From Nematostella vectensis (Eukaryota; Cnidaria; Anthozoa; Actiniaria; Edwardsiidae): 64,000 nucleotides of DNA. The notes beneath the pieces were generated by a model. The model made no database searches, had not been told where the DNA came from, and worked only from the letters and a program-made list of their open reading frames with translations. Made by a program: the position numbers and the translations under genes. Positions 21,601 to 33,600 of the stretch are shown in pieces (the first letter of the stretch is position 1; each line of letters starts with the position of its first letter). The stretch lies in the NCBI RefSeq assembly GCF_932526225.1, contig NC_064034.1, positions 10,293,387-10,357,386 of the forward strand, written 5' to 3'.

Positions 21601-24600
21601 GTAAGCACCCACCATCTTACTGTTCAATTCTAGTAATCCATATTATGTACTATTTTCCCCTTCACCAGCCACACTTGATTTAACCTTGAAATACTAAATT
21701 TTCATATATTTGTTGCAACTTTTAGAAGATGGGAAACAAAAGAAGCTCAAGAGTAAAAAGTACAAACTAACCTTTTTTTTATTTCTGTAAATTTTCTAGA
21801 CATTGAAGTCCAGTCAATAAATTGAATATGTGTTTGTCATTGTAACTTTGCAGGGAAAGGCTTCCACTCATTGTTATTTCAATGGATGGATTTAGAAGTG
21901 ACTATTTGACAGAAGAAAATGCACCAAATATTATGAAGCTAGGTAATTCCTGAAGTTTATAGTATTAATATTATTTTATTTAAGCTCTTGCTAAAAGTTA
22001 CCACTTTCATGGACATCCACGCTTTTAGATTGTTTGACATTGTCTGTCTTTTATTACCATAAATAATAAATAGTCTTATATTTTAACATAAAAATCTCAG
22101 TGTGAAATATCCCTTGTTTTTCATTTGTTTTTCTGTCTATTGTTACGGTCCCCCTTTCACAACATCTTTTTTTTTTGTTGCTGATGTTTCTTGCAGCTAA
22201 GAACGGTGTTAGGGCACCATTTATTCAGTCCCAGTTTCCAACAAAGACATTCCCTAACTATTATTCAATTATCACGGTGAGTAATTGTGAAAAGCTTGCA
22301 CTTTGGAACCAGTGAAACCATCCAGACACTGCAACATCATCAGTCAGGGTTCAATTCTAGCAAATTACAGTGACTGCTCATCTTTGGTATAGTCTCAAAT
22401 GCTAGTAGTGTAATCAGAAATCTATTTTTGAAAAACATGTTTTGATGTAAATCCTTTCAATTTATTATTTATATTTAATTTGAGTTGGTTATTTTATAGA
22501 AGTGTAGCATTTGCATCTAACTATTCAAACCTCTTGAATATTCATTAGCCCTCCCTTATATATTGCACCATCAACACTGCCCAACAACTAAGCTTGTCAA
22601 AGGGTGACTATTGCATAACTTAATCAGATGCTAATAGGAATGCAGGATGGATAATGTGCTATTTTTGTTCAGGGCTTGTATCCTATACATCATGGTATCG
22701 TGGCAAACAGTTTTTACGATCCTGAACTGAAAGACTCCTTCAGAATTGGCGGACCTACATATCTAGATCCAAAATGGTGGAAGGGAGAACCAGTAAGGAA
22801 TAAAATCATACTCAAAATATAATATAATCAGTATTGGATTATGTTTCTACTGTGGCTGTTCATTATTTAATGAGGGGGAGGGACTGGTTAGTTTTCTTAG
22901 CAGCTGCTCTGAGTGTCACGCATCCCTACCTACGTGACACTAAAAGGATTTGCTAAGCAGACTAGGGACTGGGTGATTGGTGAGAAAAAAAGATGAAAAA
23001 ATTGTTTTCAATGTTGGTCCCAAGGGGGGACAGGGTAGGGTTAAATGTGCATACTGAGGACCTGAAACTTCAGACAAGAAATTAGAGAATTTCTCACCAA
23101 CCCCCTCTCCTGTTTAAATGATAAACATCCCCTACCCTTACTGTTCTTTATCTGTGTTGTTGGTTTCTCTGCTAGCTTTGGCAGACGGCAATGAAACAAG
23201 GGCTTGTGTCTGCTTCATACTTCTGGGTTGGTTCAGAGGTTAAAGTTCAAGGTACCTTTAAGTTACATGAGTTTTTTTCTGTTATTTTATTTATCAATAA
23301 CAGTACTTGTTTTTTTAGGGATGTTGCCAAATTTTACATACACTTATAACAAGTAAGTATTGGCCATGTGAATACCATATTTCTTTTATTTCTAGAATTT
23401 GTGTTTTTTTTTTCATGTTGTTTTCTCTACTGTAGTTACCATAAGAGAAGGTAAAACATTTGTAATAATTCTTTCTTGACACACAAATCCATAGCAGGAG
23501 GGTTGGCAATGTTTATTTATCCTGCTCCCTCCCCAAACATTTTGAGGCTGTTACAGTTCTGGTGCACTCAAAGATAAGTGGCGCAGTGTTTAAATATACA
23601 TTTAAAAGAACACTGCAAAGAGATAATCAACAATGACAATTTTCAACAATTGCCAGATTTTTGCATTCCAAACTAATTTTCCCTAATCTCAAAATACTAA
23701 AACCGTTCGGCCTGAATGGGCACCTCCAAGGTTTTGGCCTTTTCAGGGAATTTTACCTTTAATCATCCTTATGGTGTTTATGAATGGTGGGAGGTAAGCT
23801 ATAAATTCCAGTGACACTTCGCACATCAAAATTTCAAAAGTCGCATTTTATATTTTGTTCATTATTACTTGCTAAATATTTAAAAGGGGCAGTGCCATGG
23901 TAAGAGCTTTACAATAGCTCTCTTGCCCGGACACAATGAATTTAATTCAAATTCTAATATTGACTTATAAGCCTTTGGTACATGTGGAAGACTAACATTC
24001 AAAGGAAATGACAAAAAAACTATAAATAAACATAGTTTTCAATAAAAAAGGCATTGACAGCTTAAAGTTCAACTGTTTGTAGACAATTGAAAGCCTACAA
24101 TAAACACTGACTCCAGACATGCGCAGTACCTCGACGCTGCCCCTTTAAGCAACTCTCTTATTTCTTTCTTATTTGATGTGACATGACCTTATGAGACCTT
24201 ATCAGGCCGAGGCTATGAAAACCTTATTCCAGTCCATACAATTAAAAACACACACACACATGTAAATCTTGAGATAAGGGTTTCTTTTGCATCAGATCAG
24301 TGCCGTTTGAGCACCGTGTGGACACAGTGTTGAGCTGGCTAGATCTCCCTCGTCAGGAAAGTCAGGTGAACCCTGAAAAGGATGATGGGAAAAGGTATTG
24401 TAATCTAAAAAGATATTTTCTCAATTTCAAATTTCCTTGATGTGTATTGAATATACATTGAATTATGTTCTGATGTGTTGGCTGTTTTGTAACATGTTAT
24501 TTGTTTTGACTAGGCGACCTGATTTTATCACACTGTATTTCTATCAGCCAGATGGAGCTGGACACAATTATGGCCCAGGATCCCCACAGGTAAAAAAAAT

Positions 24601-27600
24601 GCAATGAATGAGAAGAGAAAAGCTCTTATTTTCATTTTTCACGTGGCAAAATAGACAGTATGGTTTAAATGCTGTTTGCCTTTTCTGCAAACATACATAT
24701 TTTTGGGGTTTTGATTTTTACACAGAATTAAAGTTTTGCAAAATTAAAAAAAAAACTGTTCAAGTGTTTGAGAATAATTTTTCGTCTGTGTGTTAGGTAG
24801 ATAATGAGACCCGATACGTTGATAAAATGGTAGGCCGCCTGTTTGAGGGTTTGAAGATTCGCTCCTTGGAGGATAAGGTCAATGTTATCATGCTAACTGA
24901 CCATGGTAAGATTTTATGTTCTTTTCATTTCATATTGTCTTAAATAAAGTATGAGTAACAGTCCATTGAAATGAAAAATGGTGAAATGTTACCTATGGTA
25001 CATAAACTCCAGCTACCTATGCATATTTATCCTCGACCTTATATTATAATTCTAAGGATTTTTTTCAGAATTTTCCTGTATGTTATTTTGCTTACAAATG
25101 TTACATCTTGGCACCTCTTCTTGCTTTTCTTAGGTATGGCAAAAACTGATTGCAAACGAGCTATTTATTTGGACGAGGTAATTTTGATTATGTTTCTTTC
25201 CTGTTTGTAATATGATATCAAACTGTTGACAGGTGTTCACTCTGTTTTCTTTTTTTGTTTCTATAGTATGTCACATTAGATGTTCACTAAATTTTTTTTT
25301 CTGTTTCTTGTATGATGTCATACTAGACGTTCACTCTGTTTTTTTTCTGTTTTTATGTAACAGTTATAACACTATACAATAAAGTATGTAACAGTTGCTA
25401 AAACAGCAACGGGTTTTCAGTTCTGAACGTATTCCGCCATCTTGGAACCGATGCGCATGCGCTAGTCCCAGTCCTACATTCATTATGATGTAACACTAGA
25501 TGCTAACTCTGTTTTTTTTTCTGTTTCTAATATGATGTCACACTAGATGTTCACTCTGTTTTTTTCTGTTTCTAATATGATGTCACACTAGACGTTCACT
25601 CTGGGTTTTTTTTTTCTAGTATAATGTCCCACTAGACGTTCACTCTGTTGTTTTTTTCTGTTTCTAGTATGATGTCACACTAGATGATATCATAACACCT
25701 CAGTGGCGTGGAGGAGCATTTATGACTTTGTCTCCGCGCCCACAAGGTATCCCCCAACCCTGGGAGTAAACCCCCACAATCATAACCCCCTCATTTGAAT
25801 TCCAAAGTGTGGCGGGGTGGGGGGGGGGGGTAAAATAGAAGCTATAGGACACAAGCAAGCTTATTTATGATCCTGTATTTGCTGTATAATTTATCATCTC
25901 CTTAAATCATATGGTAAATGATGACGATAAATGCGTTAGTTATACCTTATTAGGCAAGGTTATAAGAAATAGAGCATAAGGTTATCCATTAATAGGGCAT
26001 GAGTGCATGCTTAGGCCTACTACTCCTTTATGTAGGGAGACCTCAGACGAAGGGCTAATGAAACTATTTCCACAGAGGCTTAAACATACCATTTCGACCT
26101 TAGGTTGACTTATTTCCCTGATCCCCTGATCCCACCAAGTTAATCTAGTTATTCTACAGCTTGCCTGTATCCTTTTTTCTAGTCATACCATTAGTCTATG
26201 TGTTTGTATCTTCAAATGGCTAGCAATCCCTTAACCAATATCTGGTAATAAATGCATTTAATGACAATGGATACCTTGGCTATACCTTAATTGGTTCTTT
26301 TGAATGACATTTGCATTGTTTTTTCTGTCTAGTGAATGAGAGTGTCATACTTTCTCGTATACAGGTAAGAGATGCTTAATAATAATTGTGCTTTGATCTA
26401 GATATTCCTGAGGGATTTAGTAACGTGAGCTAGGGAACTGCGTTTTTAAAAGGCCAAAGCCCGGTTTGTCTTAGAGTTCTGTGTAAGTTGAAGATCTGTG
26501 ATGAATGTGGACAACTCCAATCCCTGTGGTCTTTCATCGTGTTTTTCAGTGCAAAACCAAAGAAATGCGCGTTTTTACTAAACACGAGCTACCAAAGAGG
26601 CTGCACTATTCACACAGCAAGTAAGAAATTCTTGCCTTCTTGAGATATGCAGACCTTTAAACAAGCACAGATAACCGCCTCATTTCCTACCTCTTCAACC
26701 CTTCCTTCTGGCCACCCAACCGCCCCCTCCCTTTTCCACTCCCCCCCCCCCCCCGCCCCCTTGCAGTCAATCAGTCAAATTGATCACGGTTTCCCCCAGG
26801 CCCTTTTAAAGTAACATCTCATATTTGTTTTGCAGTCGTATCGGTGATATAATCATTATCCCTGCTGCCGGTTACCTCTTAGGAACAAAGTAAGGCTCTA
26901 GTCCCTATTATGGCTTCACCCAGTCACCCTTCTCTCACAGTAACGGTCATGAGATATTAAAGGGCTTCTGTCAGCCACCATTGTGTCATCCTAGCACAGT
27001 ACCAAGTGCGAGCAAGTATCCATTTTCATCGGCTGATTTGGAGAAGATATTGACATAATTTGAAATTGGTCAAGTACAAAAAAAAAAGTTGTTTTAGATA
27101 TAATTGGTCTTCCAATAATTTGTCTTTTGAGTGAAACAATAAAAAGGTGTGTCTGACAAGGAAGTTTTGAGGAAATGGCTAACAAACGTTTGAAAATGTG
27201 TATGCGATCAGCCTTCAGTATTTGATAACTTATAATGCTGCGCTGCCAATAGAGGCTTATAACTGCATTGCAAACTCAGAATTCGCACACGCTTGCGAAG
27301 AAAAAGCGCATCAACAATCTGGATATCAGGCATCAATTAACATTCTGAAACAGTGCATAGCTGTTTTAACCATTTCTATCTGAACGTGTTGCATTGCATG
27401 CAACATGCTTCCCAGACAACACTCTTTGGGCCTAGCAAAAATGCCATGATCGAGAATAAAGCGCTATCTTTCTTTGGCAGCGAAAAAAAAATCACGCCTT
27501 GGTAGGGATCTTTGGGAAACGCCCACAAGGACCTGTGGGTTAGGGTTAGGTTGCCTCGGGGCAATATGTTGATTCCACCATCCATGCGAGGCCTGTGCTA

Positions 27601-30600
27601 TACGCAAATAAAGCCCCATCTATACTTGAGACATGGGCCTATCTTAAGTTGCGTTTTGTTGCTTGTCGTTGCAGTATTAGTTATGCAGCCCTGTGTAGAG
27701 CAGGCGGTAACCATGGTTACGACAACTTGGAGCATAGTATGCGGGTAAGACACCTTAGAACTCACTTTGTTTTTCGAGATCCCAGAGCCTGATATACCCC
27801 AAAATGTGTTATATTAATATGTTCTAGTGTTTCTACTATATTACGCGAGGTTTTTGGACTGGCGAAAACCGCATGCCTCCGAGTTGTCGGGTGTCTTTTT
27901 TACTGATCACGGGAGTTATTTTACCGGCCAAAAACATTCCTTACGAATTATTGTGTTTCTTTCTCAGGGTATATTTGTTGCGAGCGGTCCAGCGTTCAAG
28001 AAAGGCTTTATTGCAGATCATTTCCTAAATACGGAGTTGTACAACCTTATGGCAGGTGAGATGAATAACTCCCTCCGCGACGATGTAAGCCAAGGTCGCG
28101 CAATGCTCGGGAGATTGGGCAACCGCCACTATCGAGTAGAACAAACAGTGCTACTCAAAGCTGAAAAATTAGCCCCATCCTCGAAAACCAGGGCTTCTGC
28201 TTTATTGTTTTCTTCACGAAAGAAAAATACCCCTGAGAAACAAGCATGTTAGAACTTGTGGTGAGACTGGGCAAGACTTTTATACTGTGATGATAGTCTG
28301 CCCTGAAGAAATCGTATTAAAGACGAAAATTTGGCAGAGTCGAATTCCAGTTTTTGGTGTATTGTGATGACAGTCTATCATGCTGTAGGCAGTACTCCAC
28401 CCCAAATGTGCGACTAACCATGTTACTTATTTCGATCTCCTCACGATTCTGCTTAAAGCTGTTGTTCGAGGCAATTTATTTGTCTCCTGACAGAAACCCC
28501 CTGAATTTCCGAGAATAAACAAATGTCAGAATAACGTAAAGACTTATACAAGTACAGCTACTATATAGGCGATTACACTAAAACCCCGACGACTTTAACT
28601 CGGATAATTCGAACTCGGATTCGGATTTATTACAGCAATTACGATATCTTCTCAGCTTGCCCTTGGCATGTGGCTTGCTTTCTCTCTTGTAGGTTTGATT
28701 GACGTCAAGCCAGCACCCAATGACGGCACAGACGGCAGCCTCGCTCACATGCTTGCCGAACCTCCTAACAACATACCCGTGTCCTCCCCTGTGGGGGATG
28801 GAAATCTGCTACGTGAGGATATCTGTCGATATCCGTCAGACAGCGTCGCCACTGCGCGGAGGAATTGTAAATACTGCGTGTGCTCTTGGTGCGGGGTGAG
28901 TAGTCTTAGTCTAGTCCCCAGGCGTGTCTAGGCCACACGGCCACAATTTATGACGTCACCAATAGCGCCCGCCATTTTGAATCCGACCGGAGCAGCCTTG
29001 GGATGAGGCTATGTTTAAGTGTGACTTTTTGGTTGCAACCGCCTTTTCAGATAGTGATGGAGTACGTTATGCTAGAAATGACAGGAAACAGAAAGCAATT
29101 ATGAATGATTGATTAGAGATGTTTGCTTACGATAACAATTATGTTAATGATAAAAATGTGATTGCGAGTAATTTAAAATTGTTGTGATCATAGTAATGTT
29201 GACGATAATGTTAATTATGATTCTGGCTCTGCTATTGATTTTGCTAATGCTGATAAGATTGATCTTAGTAATTGTAGTACGGGACCTCCAGATGGCGGAC
29301 CTCCATAAAGCGGACACTTCAGTCCCGATTTTACAATCTTCAGCCTAATTCTGTAGACAAAACCTCCATAAACGAACATCTCAATACAGTAGTCCCGAAA
29401 ATGCCCGTTATATGGAGGTTTCGTTGTAGTAACACTAGTATCCAAATGGTGGTCTGCTCACGCGTGTATGGCTTTATCGTTTATCGTTTGTATATGATGA
29501 TAATATTGCTGAAATTTTATGCATTTCTCCTAAAGCTGAATGATTCCATGATCGTGCAATTTGACAAGCGTCTTGATCTGTCCGACCAACAAAGTAAGTG
29601 AACACGTGACTTGTCACCCCTATCAAACAAACATAAATGTTATGTCCCAAATTGCTCCCTAGTCGCCAGTTTAAAAAAGAGCCATTTCCCCTGGGGCCTT
29701 CCTCAAGGAGGGGCTGGTAAAGGCGGCTGTCTGTTGACCCAGTCCGAATACCTCACTGGATATAGCACCTACCTGCGCCTACCCCTGTGGGTTGGATATC
29801 GACTTGACGGAGAGGTAAGTCTGCGGTATGTGCTTGGGGCTATTTCGAAAGCTAAGGATGGTAAGACAGAAGTGTCATCTTGTTTTTTTTTCCTTTTCAC
29901 GATGTAGAAATCCGACCAGTCGCTTCCGAGAAAAAACTGTTTCCGTCATGACGTAAGGCTGACTAATTCCCAGGCCTCCACGTGCACGCATTACTACAAG
30001 TCAGGGTTTGACCGTGGTCACATGGTGCCAAATGCCGACCATGACTATGATGAGTATCGCCCCACAATGAATACATTCCTTCTATCGAACATCGCACCGC
30101 AGTACCACAAGTTCAATATCAGTAAGTATACGATGGAATTAATTTGGATTTAAATTTTATTTGATTTACAAATTGGAACAAGTGTATATACAAAAATAAT
30201 GTGTGTTTATTTGTGTTTACCACAAGGGTGTTGTTTCGTTAATTCCTAGGGGACTGGCTAAACCTAGAGATATACGTACGTGATCTTGCATCAGGTTCCA
30301 CTTTATACGTCATTTCCGGTTCCATTTTTGACGAGGATGCGGATGGTAATCGCGACCACGACAACAACATCACAAGGTAGTATGGCTCCTGGCCATGATT
30401 GATACATAACACGATATTATGGCGTTTTACGTTTTATTATGGCAACATTACACGGTAGTAGGCGTTTTACCATGATGGCAACATTAGTATGGCTCCTGGC
30501 CATGATAGTGACGTTACAAGGAATAATGGCGTTTTACCATGATGGCAACATTACAAGATAGTATGGCGTTATATCATGATGGGGACATCACAAAGTAGTA

Positions 30601-33600
30601 TGGTTCCTTTCATGATGGTGACATTACAAGATAGTATGGCATTATAGGTCTCGTAGTGTCCGCCCATCTTCCTCACCGACTATCCAGCGTCTCCAACGCG
30701 CGTCTGTCCTCAGCTGAGGGGCCGGTAGGTCGTTCAGTTCGACTCACACCATACGAGTCGGTTTCCCAAAACTTCTGAACTTGTTCGTTTAGCAACTCGC
30801 CTTCTTTGAGCAACGTCAAGTTCGAATGGACATGCATCAAGTTTGGTTGAACAGCGCGTCCAAGTCTGCCAAATAATGTCCACCCTAGCGGGGTCTGCAC
30901 CGCAATAGGCTCGCCAGGTCGGCCCTGTCGTACGTCCAAGTGTACAAGAAGATGGGCCATATCTGAACCAATCAAGAGCGTGACGTCACGAGGGTCTGCA
31001 GGTTGACACCCTCAAGATGATTCCATCGCTCCGCGGCCTCTTTATCGGACACCTTGTGCTAAGGGATATTGAGCTTGTGCACTACAAAAGCCCCTTCAAC
31101 ATCAATCTTCTCAGGGTGGTCATCTGATGACAGCCGGGAACCGACCCGCTGCATGTAACAGGAGCGCGTGTCTGACTCAAAAGTGTTTAGCTGCAACTGG
31201 TGCGTCTCTCCTTTGAGTTCAAGCTGCTCTGCCAGGTCCTTGCGAATCGAGGTGGGTCATTCCTGCATCGAGGACCGCTACAGTCTTCACTTGATCCTTT
31301 GGTCCCCAGGCCAGAACCGGGACAAGCTGTAGGGCGACTTGGTTCAATGATCGTACATTGATATGGTTGGCATTAACCTTGTGGTCCGCACCGTCCTTTT
31401 CTTCAGACTTCGATTCGTCTACTCTTTCGCTGTAAAGGAGTATGTGGTGGTTCAAGCCACACCCCTCCTTGAGACACCGTCCGCTACTCGGACAGGCACC
31501 CGCAAAGTGCCCCTCCTTGAGGCAGTTGCGGCACAGCCGCTTGTTATATACGATCTTCCTTCTCTCTTTAAAGGGCTTGGATTTGAACGAGTCGCAGTAG
31601 ACAAGGCGGTGCCTGTCTTCGCATACGAGGCACCTATCTTGGCCGAGAGAATCGACCTGGGGTGAGGCCGTCACCTCCCCAAAACTGCTCTCTTGGGTAG
31701 ACCGTGTTACGCGAATGCCAACACCGTTGGGATGAAGTGCCCTGGGCGGGGGACCCTGGCTGGAATGTCGTGGGAGCCTGGGTCTTGACTCACGCTCATG
31801 GACATAGTCTTCAAAGGGGTTAAACATAGCATCAACTCTTCTCTGCAACCATCTCTCAAAGTCCAGGAGGGACAAGCCATCATAGTCACCTTGCAGATGT
31901 TCGTACCATCTCATGTGCATGCCGTCCGGAAGCTTCATAGCAGCTCTGACTAGATACTCAGGATTCTGCAAAATGGCAGCCTGGCCCAGTTTCGCACATC
32001 ATTGCACGAAGGCCTTGACCTTGTAGTGGAAGGACCTGAGGGACTGTCTATCACTCTGAACAACGTCTGGCCCGTCAACCATGCTCTTGAGATGGGCCGC
32101 TGCAACTCGGTGATTGTTGCCAAACTGTTGTTTTAACATTTTGAGTGCACTAGCATAGTTACTCCCACTTACTCCCAAACTCTCAACAGCCCTCTTGGCC
32201 TCCCCATCCAAATTCTGGTATAAATAAGCCATTCTATCGGAATCTGTGAGGGTTGTTTTAATATGTACCAGATACCTAAATCGCTCAATAAAATCGGGCC
32301 AGTCCTTCGGCTATCCAGAGAACCTGTTAAGCTCAGGGGGGGGGGGGGGGGGGGGGGTAAGCGCTGCTGTTCCTGACTGCGCAAGATAGCAAAACTGGTA
32401 TCAACATTACCAACGGATTGTTCAATGATGGTCTCCTGACCATCAACCAGCCTTGTAATAAACGTGTCAACATAATCTCCATTTATGGCTGTTAGGGGTT
32501 TGGACACCCTTTACATTTAAAGGGGTTGATGAAGGAAAATGGTACCCAATATTGCCCACAGGTGGCAGAGGTGGATGGGATCCCTGTGGTATATAGGGTG
32601 CTCTCAATGTGGGAGTCTGGGTTATGAGCTCATAACTGTGTGCGGCAGCCATAGGAACATGTGTTGTCATGGTAACATTGGATCTAGGGCCACATAATTT
32701 GTTAATTGGCTCATAATTAGGATTACTGTCCACCTTTGGCTGCACAACAGGGGTTGTGTATGATGTCTGATATGCGGGATGACAATAGGGTACATAGCTA
32801 GGGGTTGTGTATGATGTCTGATATGCGGGATGACAATAGGGTACATAGCTAGGGGTTGTGTATGATGTCTGATATGCGGGATGACAATAGGGTACATAGC
32901 TAGGGGTTGTGTATGAAGTCTGATATGCGGGATGACAATAGGGTACATAGCTAGGGGTTGTGTATGATGTCTGATATGCGGGATGACAATAGGGTACATA
33001 GCTAGGGGTTGTGTATGATGTCTGATATGCGGGACGACAATAGGGTACATAGCTAGGGGTTGTGTATGATGTCTGATATGCGGGATGACAATAGGGTACA
33101 TAGCTAGGGGTTGTGTATGATGTCTGATATGCGGGATGACAATAGGGTACATAGCTAGGGGTTGTGTATGATGTCTGATATGCGGGATGACAATAGGGTA
33201 CATAGCTAGGGGTTGTGTATGATGTCTGATATGCGGGATGACAATAGGGTACATAGCTAGGGGTTGTGTATGATGTCTGATATGCGGGATGACAATAGGG
33301 TACATAGCTAGGGGTTGTGTATGATGTCTGATATGCGGGATGACAATAGGGTACATAGCTAGGGGTTGTGTATGATGTCTGATATGCGGGATGACAATAG
33401 GGTACATAGCTAGGGGTTGTGTATGATGTCTGATATGCGGGATGACAATAGGGTACATAGCTAGGGGTTGTGTATGATGTCTGATATGCGGGATGACAAT
33501 AGGGTACATAGCTAGGGGTTGTGTATGATGTCTGATATGCGGGATGACAATAGGGTACATAGCTAGGGGTTGTGTATGATGTCTGATATGCGGGATGACA

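Noticed and set aside
27530-27560. Telomere-like GGTTAGGGTTAGG
   Set aside because: Only about two units; too short to be an interstitial telomere.
29270-29430. Possible MITE with CCTCCATA-type ends
   Set aside because: The two ends match only weakly as inverted repeats.
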